From: Nocardioides sp. LHD-245
GTDB taxonomy: Bacteria; Actinomycetota; Actinomycetes; Propionibacteriales; Nocardioidaceae
DNA length: 64,000 bases
Direction: 5' to 3'
Assembly: GCF_030929495.1 (NCBI RefSeq)
Contig: NZ_JAVFWN010000004.1
Coordinates: 248,001 to 312,000, forward strand
Shown here piece after piece: positions 1 through 8,581 of the stretch. The position numbers were made by a program, and so were the translations under genes. A model generated the notes under the pieces. The model saw only the letters and a program-made list of their open reading frames with translations. It was not told the origin of the DNA and did not search any database. Each line of letters starts with the position of its first letter. The stretch's first letter is position 1.

Positions 1-905
1 GCTCGGACGTGCAGGTGCTCGGCGTACCCGTCGGCAAGGTGACCTCGGTGAAGCCGGACGGCGAGACCGTCCGGGTCACCATGGAGCTCGACCCCGGCCG
101 CGACGTGGCCGCCGACACCGCGGCGGTCATCATCGCCCCGACCCTGGTCAGCGACCGGTTCGTCCAGCTCACCGTCCCGTGGGTGGCGGGGGAGGGCACC
201 GCCAAGCTCCGCTCCGGGACCGAGCTCAGCATGGACCGGACCGCGGTGCCCGTCGAGATCGACGACCTGTACGACGGCCTCAAGAGCGTGTCCGACGCGC
301 TCGGCCCGGAGGGGGCCAACCGGGACGGCGCGCTGAGCGACCTGCTCGAGGTCGCGGCCGAGAACCTGGACGGCCAGGGCGAGGGCCTCAACACGATGTT
401 CCGCGAGTTCGGCGAGGCCAGCGCGACGCTGTCCGGGCTCGACGACGAGTTCTTCGCCACGATCAGCAACTTCGAGAAGCTCAACGCGATGCTGCTCGCC
501 AACGACGGCGCGGTCGGCGAGGTCAACAAGCAGTTCGCCGACGTGGCCGGCTATCTCGCCGAGGACCGCGACGACATGGGCGCGGCGGCCGAGAACCTCG
601 GTGAGGCGATGCAGGTGCTCGACGACTTCATCCGCCAGAACCGCGGCAAGCTCAAGGACAGCGTCGACAACCTGGTGCCGACCACCAAGGTGCTGCGCAA
701 GCAGCGCGACTCCCTGGAGGAGATGGTGCGGCTGGCGCCCGTGCTGATGCAGAACCTCCTCGACCTCTACGACCCGGAGCACAACGTGCTCGTCGGTCGC
801 GGCAACCTCAACGAGGCCACGATCTGGGCCGACGCGCTCACCGCGCGGACCTCCGAGAACGCGCCGCCGACGATGTTCGAGGGCGCCGGAAGGAGCCGAC
901 GATGA
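1..905 (+). CDS. mceD: MceD-like MCE-family protein (5' end outside window)
   Basis: The reading frame is open from base 3 and ends at TGA 903-905, leaving 300 visible residues; the start lies upstream of the window. The visible N-terminus is the second half of an MCE (MlaD-type) domain, with a VPVGKVTSV stretch followed by a beta-rich segment ending in QLTVPW. A long helical, coiled-coil-prone region follows to about residue 270. MCE proteins form periplasmic hexameric tunnels that carry lipids or sterols to a YrbE/MlaE permease. The stop overlaps the next start by four bases (ATGA), so the genes are translationally coupled. The next gene is a lipoprotein, the usual mark of mceE, so this one is called mceD by position. 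The exact letter and the substrate (fatty acid, sterol or other) cannot be read from sequence. Confidence 0.85.
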   Translation, partial: SDVQVLGVPVGKVTSVKPDGETVRVTMELDPGRDVAADTAAVIIAPTLVSDRFVQLTVPWVAGEGTAKLRSGTELSMDRTAVPVEIDDLYDGLKSVSDALGPEGANRDGALSDLLEVAAENLDGQGEGLNTMFREFGEASATLSGLDDEFFATISNFEKLNAMLLANDGAVGEVNKQFADVAGYLAEDRDDMGAAAENLGEAMQVLDDFIRQNRGKLKDSVDNLVPTTKVLRKQRDSLEEMVRLAPVLMQNLLDLYDPEHNVLVGRGNLNEATIWADALTARTSENAPPTMFEGAGRSRR

Positions 906-2254
906 GCACCCGATTCCCCGACCGGACCCGGCGTACCCGTCGGGGCGGCCGCTGGGCCGCCGCGGCCGGCGTCCTGGCGTTCGTCCTGTCCGGATGCGGC
1001 CTCGGCGGCGGCATCTACGACGTGCCGCTGCCGGGCGGCGCCGACGTCGGCGACGACCCGATGACCATCACCGTCGACTTCACCGACGTCGTGGACCTGG
1101 TGCCGCAGAGCAGCGTCAAGGTCTCCAATATCGCCGTCGGCCGGGTCTCGGACATCGAGCTCAACCCCGACGGGCTCAGCGCGCGCGTCACCCTGGTGAT
1201 CCGCAACGACCTGGACCTCCCCGAGAACACCGGCGCCCGGCTGCAGCAGTCGTCGCTGCTCGGCGAGAAGTACGTCGCCCTGGTGCGGCCCGCCACCGCG
1301 GCCGGCGGGGGCGAGCTGCGCACCGGCTCCCACATCGAGCTCGCCGCGACCAGCCAGGTCGCCGAGGTGGAGCAGGTCCTCGGCGCCGTCTCGACGGTGC
1401 TCAACGGCGGCGCCGTCGGCAAGTTCCAGGAGATCTCCCAGGAGCTGCAGAAGGTCGCCGACGGCCGGCCCGAGCAGATCCGCGACTTCCTGCGCACCAC
1501 GCGGGTCTTCGTGGAGAGCCTCGACGCACGCAAGGACGCGATCGCCGACGCCCTCGAGTCGCTCGCCGACCTGTCCGCGACGCTCGACGACGACAAGGAC
1601 AAGATCGCCACGGCGCTCGAGGGCCTGAGCCCCGGGATGAAGGTCCTGGCCGATCAGCGACCGCAGCTGGTGGCGATGCTCGAGTCGCTCAACCAGCTGA
1701 GCACCGTCACCATGCGGACCCTGAACGCCTCGAAGCAGGACATGATCGAGGACTTCCGGCTGCTCGAGCCGATCCTGAGGAACCTCGCCGCCGCCGGTGA
1801 CGCGCTGCCGGAGTCCTTGCAGATCCTGCTGACCTACCCGTTCCCCGACGCCGTGCTCGGCGCCATCAAGGGCGACTACCTCAATGCCTTCGTGACGACC
1901 AACTACAGCTCGCTGCCCCCGGGCTGTGCCGCGATGGGCTGTCCGTGGGAGCAGCCGGGCTTCGACCTCACCGGCATCGCGTCCGGGAGGCCGGCGATGG
2001 CACCGCGCGGCTCCGCGGACGCGCCGCCGTCGACGGAGGGGAAGGGCGCCGCCCCCGAGTCCCCGTCGGGAGAGCCGTCGCCGTCGTCCGGGTCCTCGCC
2101 GTCGCCGACGATGCTGCCGTCCACGGACTCGCCGGTCCCCGGCGTCCCGTCGCCGACGATCCAGGTCCCCAAGCCCACCGGCGCCCCGAGCCCGACCGGC
2201 TCGGCCGGCCCGACCGGCTCGCCGTCGTCCACTCCGACCGCTACGGAGGACTGA
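902..2254 (+). CDS. mceE: MceE-like lipoprotein of the mce operon (LprK family)
   Basis: 450 residues starting at ATG 902, coupled to mceD by a 4-bp overlap. An Arg-rich n-region is followed by a hydrophobic core and the lipobox LSGC (residues 29-32), so Cys32 should be lipidated and the protein anchored outside the cytoplasmic membrane. The MCE domain covers roughly residues 52-125, followed by a long helical region. From about residue 365 the tail is an unusual Pro/Ser/Thr-rich low-complexity linker. In mce operons the fifth mce gene is typically the lipoprotein, and this supports the assignment. Likely role: one subunit of the lipid-transport tunnel reaching away from the membrane. Confidence 0.88.
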   Translation: MSTRFPDRTRRTRRGGRWAAAAGVLAFVLSGCGLGGGIYDVPLPGGADVGDDPMTITVDFTDVVDLVPQSSVKVSNIAVGRVSDIELNPDGLSARVTLVIRNDLDLPENTGARLQQSSLLGEKYVALVRPATAAGGGELRTGSHIELAATSQVAEVEQVLGAVSTVLNGGAVGKFQEISQELQKVADGRPEQIRDFLRTTRVFVESLDARKDAIADALESLADLSATLDDDKDKIATALEGLSPGMKVLADQRPQLVAMLESLNQLSTVTMRTLNASKQDMIEDFRLLEPILRNLAAAGDALPESLQILLTYPFPDAVLGAIKGDYLNAFVTTNYSSLPPGCAAMGCPWEQPGFDLTGIASGRPAMAPRGSADAPPSTEGKGAAPESPSGEPSPSSGSSPSPTMLPSTDSPVPGVPSPTIQVPKPTGAPSPTGSAGPTGSPSSTPTATED

Positions 2255-3411
2255 TGCTCAACATCACCGCCAAGGCCAAGCTGTTCGTCTTCATGGCGCT
2301 CGCGATGGTGACCACCACCTTCCTCGCGGCACAGTACGTCGGCCTGGACCGCTATGTCGGCGGCTACCGCGTCACCGTCGACCTCACCGAGGCCGGTGGC
2401 CTGTTCGACAACAGCGAGGTCACCTACCGCGGCGTCCCGGTCGGCCGGGTGGAGAGCCTGGTCGCCACCGGCGACGGGGCCCGTGCCGTCGTCCGGATCA
2501 AGCCCGGCTCACCCGACATCCCCGCCGACGTCGAGGCACGGGTGGTGAACCGCTCGGCCATCGGCGAGCAGTACCTCGACCTGCGCGGCGGGCCGCTCGG
2601 CGGCGACAAGCTCGGCGAGGGCGACCGGCTCACCGTCGGCGCCGGCGGTCTGCCGCCGTCGCTCGACGGGCTGCTGCGCAGCGGCCGCGACTTCGTCGCC
2701 TCGGTGCCCTCCGACGCGCTCACCACGGTCATCGACGAGACCTACGACCTCTCCCGCGGCAACGGCCAGCACATGGCCCGCCTGGTCGAGACCTCGACGG
2801 AGTTCGCCCGCACCGCGGACAAGAACTTCCTGGTCTCGGCCAGCCTGATCCGCAGCTCCGGCACGGTGTTGGCCACCCAGGAGGCCTCGGCCGAGAGCTT
2901 CCAGAGCTTCAGCAAGGACATGTCGCTGCTGGCCCACGCGCTCGCCGACCAGAACGACTCGTGGCGCCAGCTGATCGAGCAGACACCCGCGGCCGCGCGT
3001 GAGCTGGGCGCCCTCTTCTCGACGGTCGGGCAGCCGCTCGGCGACCTGATGGGCAACCTCGTCTCGACGGCCCAGGTCTTCGGCACCAACGCCGCCGGCG
3101 TCAAGGAGACCTTGATCAAGCTGCCCGAGGGCATCAGCATCACCTATGCGGTGATGACCGCGAAGGGCATGCGGATGGGCGTCACGCCCACCTTCTTCAG
3201 TCCGATGCCGTGTGTGACCGGCTATGGTGCGACCGAGATGCGCCCCGGTCTGGACACGAGCCCCGGCAAGCCGTTCAACCTCGAGGCCGGCTGCACCTCG
3301 CCCACCGCGGGCACCAACGTCCGCGGGCCGAGCGCGGTGCCGAAGGGCAAGCGGCCGGTCGGCGTCGACCTGACCGGCAGCCTGGAGGACCTGATGGGAG
3401 GGACGCCGTGA
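2254..3411 (+). CDS. mceF: MceF-like MCE-family protein
   Basis: 385 residues starting at ATG 2254, which shares one base with the mceE stop (TGATG). A rival upstream start would run far into mceE and is not needed. Residues 6-25 form an N-terminal membrane anchor (KAKLFVFMALAMVTT). An MCE domain follows at about 35-110, containing YRGVPVGRVESL, then a helical region to about 330. The last mce gene of such operons is mceF, and the next two genes are the Mce-associated proteins expected there. It should be a membrane-anchored subunit of the lipid import machine. Confidence 0.88.
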   Translation: MLNITAKAKLFVFMALAMVTTTFLAAQYVGLDRYVGGYRVTVDLTEAGGLFDNSEVTYRGVPVGRVESLVATGDGARAVVRIKPGSPDIPADVEARVVNRSAIGEQYLDLRGGPLGGDKLGEGDRLTVGAGGLPPSLDGLLRSGRDFVASVPSDALTTVIDETYDLSRGNGQHMARLVETSTEFARTADKNFLVSASLIRSSGTVLATQEASAESFQSFSKDMSLLAHALADQNDSWRQLIEQTPAAARELGALFSTVGQPLGDLMGNLVSTAQVFGTNAAGVKETLIKLPEGISITYAVMTAKGMRMGVTPTFFSPMPCVTGYGATEMRPGLDTSPGKPFNLEAGCTSPTAGTNVRGPSAVPKGKRPVGVDLTGSLEDLMGGTP

Positions 3412-4052
3412 CGGAGGGACGGGACGCCCCCGCGGAGACCGCGGAGGAGTCGACGACCGGGGAGCCCGAGTCCTCGAAGGAGTCGGAGCCCGACGTACGC
3501 CCGTCGGTCGTGGTCCTGGGCGCGGACGACGCCGCGGCCTCGTCGCGACGCCTCCGCCTGGGGCGCTGGACGTGGCTCGTGCTCGCGGCCAGCATCGTCG
3601 CCGTGGTGGCGGCGTACCTCTCGTGGAGCAATGCCGACGACGACCCCGCCCTCGCGCGAGCGGAGCTGCGCGACCTGGCCATCATCGAGGGCACGGCCGC
3701 GGTCGAGACGATGAACTCGATGGACTACCGCGATGTCGAGGCGGGCCTGGAGGCCTGGCGCTCGGTCACCACGGGCGTGCTGCGCGACCAGCTGACCGCG
3801 ATCGCCGCCGACGAGCGCCAGCTGCTGGCCGACCAGGGCAAGATCGCCACCGGCCGCGTCGTCGAGGCCGCGCTCACCGAGCTGACCGACCGCACCGCCA
3901 CGATGATCGCGGCGGTGGAGGTCACCGTCGCCGACAAGGACCCCGCCCAGGAGCCGACCGTGAAGCGCAACCGCTACAGCGCCGACCTCGTCCTGGTCGA
4001 CGGCGACTGGAAGCTCGAGAACCTCGGCCAGGTCCCGGTGGCCACCTCATGA
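3408..4052 (+). CDS. Mce-associated membrane protein 1
   Basis: 214 residues starting at GTG 3408, overlapping the mceF stop by four bases (GTGA). The first 50 residues are acidic and probably disordered. A single membrane helix follows at about 54-73, then an extracytoplasmic domain with the alpha+beta pattern of Mce-associated (Mas) proteins, which resemble the NTF2-like fold. In mycobacteria, proteins of this type sit immediately downstream of mceF and stabilise the Mce complex. Assignment rests on position, topology and the DPALARAEL segment after the helix, which has a counterpart in the next gene. Confidence 0.8.
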   Translation: MTEGRDAPAETAEESTTGEPESSKESEPDVRPSVVVLGADDAAASSRRLRLGRWTWLVLAASIVAVVAAYLSWSNADDDPALARAELRDLAIIEGTAAVETMNSMDYRDVEAGLEAWRSVTTGVLRDQLTAIAADERQLLADQGKIATGRVVEAALTELTDRTATMIAAVEVTVADKDPAQEPTVKRNRYSADLVLVDGDWKLENLGQVPVATS

Positions 4053-4579
4053 CGGCCACGACGCGATCCGGGAGCCGGGCCCAGCTCGCCCACGCCCTCG
4101 CACTGGTCGTCGCCATCGCGCTGATCGCCGTCGCGGTGGTGCTGGGCCTGCGGGCGCAGTCGCTGCGCGACGACCCCGCACTGGCCAACCGTGCCCAGCT
4201 CGACGAGGCCGCCGCCCGGGGGGTGACGACCGAGGTCTCCCGCGGGCTCGCCCAGGTGTTCAGCTACGACTGGTCGCAGCCCGGGATCACCAAGGCCGCG
4301 GCCGACCAGCTGCTCTCCGGCCAGGCGCGGGAGGAGTACGACACCCTCTTCGCCAGCCTCCAGGAGCGCGCCCCCGACCAGAAGCTCACGTTGAGCACGC
4401 AGGTCCAGGTGGCCGGCGTCCAGCGCCTCACCGAGACCAAGGCGACGCTGCTGGTCTTCCTCGACCAGTCCAGCAGCCGTGCGGAGGACGAGGAGTCCTC
4501 GGTCTCGGCGGCTCAGCTGCGGGTGGAGGCCGAGCGCAAGGGCCGCTCGTGGGTGATCACGGCCCTGAACCCGCTGTGA
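4049..4579 (+). CDS. Mce-associated membrane protein 2
   Basis: 176 residues starting at ATG 4049, overlapping the previous stop by four bases (ATGA). One membrane helix at residues 13-34 precedes a small extracytoplasmic domain. It shares the layout of the preceding gene: short cytoplasmic end, helix, DDPALA motif, soluble domain ending in WVITALNPL. It closes the mce operon; the next gene is convergent and starts its 3' end 25 bp away. Function beyond Mce-complex association cannot be inferred. Confidence 0.78.
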   Translation: MTATTRSGSRAQLAHALALVVAIALIAVAVVLGLRAQSLRDDPALANRAQLDEAAARGVTTEVSRGLAQVFSYDWSQPGITKAAADQLLSGQAREEYDTLFASLQERAPDQKLTLSTQVQVAGVQRLTETKATLLVFLDQSSSRAEDEESSVSAAQLRVEAERKGRSWVITALNPL

Positions 4580-4604
4580 CCCTCCGGCCCGGCTGGATCC
4601 GGGC

Positions 4605-4898
4605 TCACGCGCCCTGAGTCAGGTCGGGAGCCCAGGAGGGCAGCAGTGAGCTGAGGGAGATGCCCAGCGCCTGGCTCAGCGCCATGGTGTTGCGCAGGCT
4701 CATGTTGGCCGGCGACCCGGGCTTCGACTCGCCCTTCTCGTACTGGCGATAGGTGTTGGCGGCGATCCCGGCTCGTTGCGCCACGCGCTCCTGGCTCAGT
4801 CCGGAGTCGTGACGGGCCCGCTGGAGGTTGACGCCGATCTCGCGGACGTAGGCATCCCAGGAGTGGTCGGCAGACGAGGAAGACACGGGGTCAAGCAT
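4605..4898 (-). CDS. XRE-family helix-turn-helix regulator
   Basis: 97 residues from ATG 4898. A longer in-frame start at 4958 would add 20 residues of no family character. The Cro/C1-type HTH spans about residues 21-60 (IGVNLQRARHDSGLSQERVA, then AGIAANTYRQYEKGES), followed by helices to residue 86. It is a compact DNA-binding protein without a sensor domain. It is divergent from the CPPWC-motif gene at 5054, with about 155 bp of AT-richer DNA between them that probably carries both promoters. Autoregulation and control of the neighbour are inference. No Shine-Dalgarno sequence is evident before 4898. Confidence 0.75.
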   Translation of the reverse strand: MLDPVSSSSADHSWDAYVREIGVNLQRARHDSGLSQERVAQRAGIAANTYRQYEKGESKPGSPANMSLRNTMALSQALGISLSSLLPSWAPDLTQGA

Positions 4899-5053
4899 GG
4901 AGCGAATCACCGACACAGATGTACATACTGGTAGGTGGATATCTGGTGACCGGGGCATCCTGTGGACGACGTCCGGTCGACGGCGGCAGTTGTCGGGGCT
5001 GGTTCCTAGTCTCCAGAGACCGTCACCATCCGTTCGGACTCCGGAGGCAGACC

Positions 5054-5425
5054 ATGGAGAGCTCGCGCCCCACCTGGCTCGCTGAGCCGTGTCCGCCGTG
5101 GTGCCTCCGCGAGCATGACGAGGACGACCACCCGGACGACCGGGAGCACCGCGGCGAGGCGGTCGATCTCGCGGTCGTTGCCACGGGTGAGGATGCTGTA
5201 CCCGTGACCGATGCCCTGGCTCCCCTCGAACTCGTCGTGCAGCTCCACCGTCGTGTCGGCGCGCCGGTGGAGTGGGTCAGCATCGAGCCGGCCGAGGCCC
5301 GGCAGCCTCGGCTGGCGCTCACGCGCGGCTCGGCCCGCGCCCTGGCGACGGCGCTGCGCCACGTCGAGAGCCACCCGGGACCGGGGTCCCTGGTCGAGAT
5401 CCCGGACGATTTATCACCTGGATGA
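5054..5425 (+). CDS. small CPPWC-motif protein (DUF6907-like)
   Basis: 123 residues from ATG 5054, preceded by a good ribosome-binding site (GGAGG, 5043-5047). Near the N-terminus is CPPWC (residues 13-17), followed by a His/Asp-rich stretch, a pattern that could bind a metal. The rest is predicted beta strands followed by a helix (SARALATALRHVES). Similar actinobacterial proteins are usually encoded beside XRE regulators, as here (divergent gene at 4898), and are labelled DUF6907; that family name is from memory. No enzymatic role can be proposed. Confidence 0.6.
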   Translation: MESSRPTWLAEPCPPWCLREHDEDDHPDDREHRGEAVDLAVVATGEDAVPVTDALAPLELVVQLHRRVGAPVEWVSIEPAEARQPRLALTRGSARALATALRHVESHPGPGSLVEIPDDLSPG

Positions 5426-5441
5426 CAACTGATGACAGGTG
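5415..5441. promoter_or_regulatory. inverted/direct repeat upstream of the PucR gene
   Basis: CACCTG (5415-5420) and CAGGTG (5436-5441) form 6-bp inverted arms. Between them GATGACA occurs twice with a 10-bp period (5421 and 5431), one helical turn. The site is 50-80 bp before the PucR start and overlaps the end of the preceding gene. It could be an operator or the promoter-proximal site of that regulator; this is inference only. Confidence 0.3.
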
Positions 5442-5492
5442 CCCGGAGCGCGTCGGCAGCGCGTGAGGAACGATCAGGACAGGAGTGAGACT

Positions 5493-6770
5493 GTGACCGG
5501 TGACACTGAGCGTCCAGGGGGAGGCGGTGATCAGAGGGAGGGTGCCGTGCCGGACGCAGCGATGCAGATGGACTCCTCGGAGACCGCCCGACTCGTCCTC
5601 CCCTCCGTCCGCCGTCGCCTGCCGCGCATCGCCCAGCAGGTCACGGAGGAGATCCGGTCCACCGTGCCGGGCTTCGCCGACAGCGACCACCGTCAGCAGC
5701 TGGTCTCGACCGCGGTCAACAGCGCCGCCGCCTACTTCCTCGGCAACGCGCTGGGTGAGCCGGTCTCCTCGATGGCCTCCGACGACCTGTTCCGCAAGAT
5801 GGGCTTCCGCGAGGGCGGGGTGGGCGCCGACCTGTCCGCCCTGGACAGCGCGGTTCGCGTCGCCGCCGGCACCTACTGGGCCGAGATCCGAGTGGAGGCG
5901 GCCCGGCTGGGCGTCTCGCCGTACGCGCTGGAGGACCTCCGCGACGCTCTCGACGGCTACATCGACCACCTGCTCGCCCAGGCACGCCAGGGCCATGACG
6001 CCGGCAGCACCGCGCGCGAGCAGGACAGCGGGCTCGCCCGGCGCCGGCTCGTCGACGGGCTGCTCGCCGGCGCGGACCCCGACGACGTCGAGGCGTACGC
6101 CGAGGTGGCGCTCTGGCCGCTCCCGCCGCTGCTGGTGGTGGCGGCTGTCGAGCTTCCGGGGGGTGCGCGCCTCGACCCGAGTGTGCTTCCCTCCACTGTG
6201 CTGTGTCGGACCGCACCGGGGCGGGCCGCATTGATCACGAGCGAGGACGTCATGGCGGATGCCATCGCCACCGTCAGGAGCCAACTGCCCGCGGCGCGGT
6301 TCGCGGTCTGTTGGCCGGTCGAGCCGCGGGACGCGCCCGCCGCCTACCGCTGGACCCAACGCGCCCTGGCGCTGGCGAGCAAGGGCATCCTGCCGGCGCG
6401 CCCCGTGCTCGACTGCCGGGCCTACCGCACCGAGATCTGGCTCCACGCCGAGCCCGTCATGCGCCGACAGCTGGCCCAGGAGCTCCTGCAGCCGCTGCTG
6501 GAGGAGACGCCCAACTCCCGCGAGATCCTGTCCGAGACGCTGCTGGTCTGGCTGGAGACCCGCGACAGCGCCCCGGCGATCGCCGCCCGCCTGGGCGTGC
6601 ATCCGCAGACGGTGCGCTACCGCTGGCGCCGCATCAACCAGCTCTTCGGCGAGGCGCTGCACGATCCCGAGTACGTCGTCCAGCTGACCCTCGTCCTCAA
6701 GGCCAGCATCGCGCTGTGGGTTGCGGGGGACCAGAGCGACTTCGAGCGCTACTCGGGACGCGTTCAGTGA
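5493..6770 (+). CDS. PucR-family transcriptional regulator
   Basis: 425 residues from GTG 5493, chosen because AGGAG (5481-5485) lies seven bases before it; a later GTG at 5547 is possible. The C-terminal 70 residues carry the PucR/CdaR-type HTH (IAARLGVHPQTVRYRWRRIN at about 362-381), followed by the typical VVQLTLVLKA helix. The N-terminal part is a helical domain without a recognisable ligand-binding motif, and the middle resembles the degenerate GGDEF-like region of PucR proteins. PucR regulators usually activate neighbouring catabolic or transport genes. Here the stop overlaps the start of a P-type-ATPase-like gene (GTGA), so the two are co-translated. Confidence 0.82.
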   Translation: MTGDTERPGGGGDQREGAVPDAAMQMDSSETARLVLPSVRRRLPRIAQQVTEEIRSTVPGFADSDHRQQLVSTAVNSAAAYFLGNALGEPVSSMASDDLFRKMGFREGGVGADLSALDSAVRVAAGTYWAEIRVEAARLGVSPYALEDLRDALDGYIDHLLAQARQGHDAGSTAREQDSGLARRRLVDGLLAGADPDDVEAYAEVALWPLPPLLVVAAVELPGGARLDPSVLPSTVLCRTAPGRAALITSEDVMADAIATVRSQLPAARFAVCWPVEPRDAPAAYRWTQRALALASKGILPARPVLDCRAYRTEIWLHAEPVMRRQLAQELLQPLLEETPNSREILSETLLVWLETRDSAPAIAARLGVHPQTVRYRWRRINQLFGEALHDPEYVVQLTLVLKASIALWVAGDQSDFERYSGRVQ

Positions 6771-7834
6771 ATCCCGCCATCCTGCTCCTCGTGCTGCTTC
6801 CGGCGCTGGTCGGACTCCTGCTGCCGCTGCCCGGGTGGCTGGCGCTGCGGCGCTCGCGGCAGCAGGGCGTCCGGTTCCGTGACCTCGCGGCCCTGCAGGC
6901 GGCCCGGCGGGTCGACACGGTCCTCCTCGATCGCTGGGGCACGGTCACCACCGGCGAGCTCGTGGTCAGCGACATCGACCCCGTCGAGGAGGGCAACGAA
7001 CGCAACCTGCGGTGGTTCGCCGCCGCGCTCGAGCACGCCGCCGCCGACCATCCGGTGGCGCGCGCGATCGCCCGCCTCGCTGGCCCCGGGCGGCTCACCG
7101 CGGTCGAGTCCTTCCCCGGCCGCGGCATCAGCGGCGCCGTCGACCGCCACCCGGTCCGGGTGGGCACCCCCGGCTGGCTCGGCATGGAGGAGCGCGACGG
7201 GCTCGGGAAGACCATCGGCGTCGAGGTCGACCACCGTCCGTTCGGCTACCTCACGGTCACCGACCAGGTCCGCGCGGACGCGGCCCTCGCGGTCGCGCGG
7301 CTGCGGGCCGCGGGGATCCAGCCGATCCTGCTCTCCGACGGCACCCCCCACGACACCGAGCACCTGGCCCAGGCCTGCGGCATCGACAAATGGCTGCTCG
7401 GCAAGGATCCCGCCCAGCGTGAGCAGCTGGTCCGCGACCAGCACGGCGGCGGTCACACGGTCGCCCTCGTCGCCCGCGACGCCGGCAACGCGGCGGCGCT
7501 GGCGGCGGCCGACCTCGCGTTCACGGACGCCCCCGACCCTGCCGCCGGCCCGGACGCCGACTCTGCCACCGGTCCGGACGCCGTCCTCGTCCCGCATGCC
7601 CGCCTCGAGGACCTGGACGCGCAGCGGGTCGCCCACGCCCTCGAGCTCGCCCGCGCCCTGCCGGGCGTCGTGGCCCGGACGCGGGTCACCGGCCTCCTGA
7701 TCACCGGCGTCGGCGCGCTGCTCGCCGGCCTGGGCCAGCTGAACCTCACCGGCGCCATCGGCTGCGGCGCGCTCGGCGCCCTCGTGGTCGCCCTGATGGC
7801 GGTGTGGTCGCTGGAGCGCCGACGGCTCAGCTGA
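6767..7834 (+). CDS. P1B-type ATPase-derived protein, lacking the transport domain
   Basis: 355 residues from GTG 6767, coupled to the PucR gene by a 4-bp overlap. One N-terminal membrane helix (3-22) leads straight into a region aligning with the P and N domains of heavy-metal P-type ATPases. The phosphorylation loop reads DRWGTVTTG (D55) instead of DKTGTLTTG, and the HP motif of the N domain is kept (residues 95-96). The TGD loop reads SDG (190-192), and the hinge GDGxND reads ARDAGN (236-241), which removes both Mg2+-binding aspartates. Two C-terminal helices (about 308-347) match the last pair of P1B helices. The six helices holding the metal path and the actuator domain are missing. It is therefore probably not a pump; a regulatory or decaying role is inference. 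Confidence 0.72.
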   Translation: MNPAILLLVLLPALVGLLLPLPGWLALRRSRQQGVRFRDLAALQAARRVDTVLLDRWGTVTTGELVVSDIDPVEEGNERNLRWFAAALEHAAADHPVARAIARLAGPGRLTAVESFPGRGISGAVDRHPVRVGTPGWLGMEERDGLGKTIGVEVDHRPFGYLTVTDQVRADAALAVARLRAAGIQPILLSDGTPHDTEHLAQACGIDKWLLGKDPAQREQLVRDQHGGGHTVALVARDAGNAAALAAADLAFTDAPDPAAGPDADSATGPDAVLVPHARLEDLDAQRVAHALELARALPGVVARTRVTGLLITGVGALLAGLGQLNLTGAIGCGALGALVVALMAVWSLERRRLS

Positions 7835-8273
7835 CTCCGGACGGACGCCGAGTTGGCCGCGGAGGTTGCCACGGGTCGAGACAGGTCACCCCGAGCGGCT
7901 CGAAGTGTCGGGTGTTTCCGGTGACGACGGTCATGTCGGCGGCTTGGGCGACCGCTGCGATGAGCGCGTCGTCCAGCGGTGCGTGCTCGGGGACGCGGTA
8001 CGTGGACAGGATCCGCGCGGCAGCCAGGTCGAACGGCAGGACGCGTCCGGCGAAGGCCGGCAGGACTCGCTCCTCGAACCAGCGACGCAGGACGTCTCCC
8101 TGCGCGCGGTCTGTCCGTTCCTTGGCGATGACGCCGCGCTCGATCTCGCTGATCGTCGTAGCAGCAACGAACTGGTCGGCCACCGGCACCGTGACGGCCC
8201 AACTCTCCACCGCCGGGTTGCGCCCACGTACCCGAAGGGCAGACAGGACATTGGTGTCCAGGACGTACCTCAT
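7827..8273 (-). CDS. vapC: PIN-domain toxin (VapC family)
   Basis: 148 residues from ATG 8273. The PIN-domain acidic residues are in place: D6 in [11 protein letters not shown]43 in TISEIERG, D101/D102 in PLDDALIAA and the TGN motif at 118-120. Such proteins are Mg2+-dependent ribonucleases that cleave tRNA or rRNA when freed from their antitoxin. The antitoxin gene lies 31 bp upstream on the same strand. The last 8 bp overlap the 3' end of the convergent ATPase-like gene. The length is normal for the family and no key residue is missing, so it is presumably active. Confidence 0.88.
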   Translation of the reverse strand: MRYVLDTNVLSALRVRGRNPAVESWAVTVPVADQFVAATTISEIERGVIAKERTDRAQGDVLRRWFEERVLPAFAGRVLPFDLAAARILSTYRVPEHAPLDDALIAAVAQAADMTVVTGNTRHFEPLGVTCLDPWQPPRPTRRPSGVS

Positions 8274-8304
8274 CGCTGCCTGGCCCCCTCGGGCTCCCAA
8301 CGAG

Positions 8305-8532
8305 TCACAGCTTGGGAGTGCGTGCGGTGACACCGAGCCGCGCGGGCTCGAAGTCGATGTCCGCGCCGTCGTCGCCGGCCAGGAGGTCGACCAGGGTGAG
8401 GGACTCACGTTGCAGCGCGTCCGCGAGGATCTCGCGTGCCTCGGCTTCGACCGAACGGCGGTGCTGCTCGGCGCGTGCCTTGAGCGCGGCTTTGGTCCCG
8501 GCGGGAAGATTGCGGATAAGGATCTGCTCCAC
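8305..8532 (-). CDS. vapB: ribbon-helix-helix antitoxin (FitA/VapB type)
   Basis: 75 residues from GTG 8532, preceded by a strong Shine-Dalgarno sequence (GGAGGTGATC on the minus strand, complement of 8537-8546). The N-terminus [19 protein letters not shown] is the ribbon-helix-helix fold of FitA-like antitoxins, with helix [12 protein letters not shown]. The C-terminal half ([13 protein letters not shown]) is acidic and fits a segment that wraps the toxin active site. It is first in a two-gene operon with the PIN toxin. Paired palindromes upstream suggest autorepression by the complex. Confidence 0.85.
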   Translation of the reverse strand: MEQILIRNLPAGTKAALKARAEQHRRSVEAEAREILADALQRESLTLVDLLAGDDGADIDFEPARLGVTARTPKL

Positions 8533-8544
8533 GGTCGATCACCT

Positions 8545-8566
8545 CCGATATCGGGCAATGATATCA
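8545..8566. promoter_or_regulatory. twin GATATC palindromes, probable antitoxin operator
   Basis: CCGATATCGG (8545-8554) and TGATATCA (8559-8566) are two perfect palindromes centred 13 bp apart, immediately upstream of the antitoxin ribosome-binding site. Read on the minus strand, TATCAT within the second resembles a -10 box. RHH antitoxins bind paired short palindromes as tetramers, so autoregulation of the toxin-antitoxin operon is likely; this is inference. Confidence 0.5.
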
Positions 8567-8581
8567 CGCGGTGCGCGCCCC

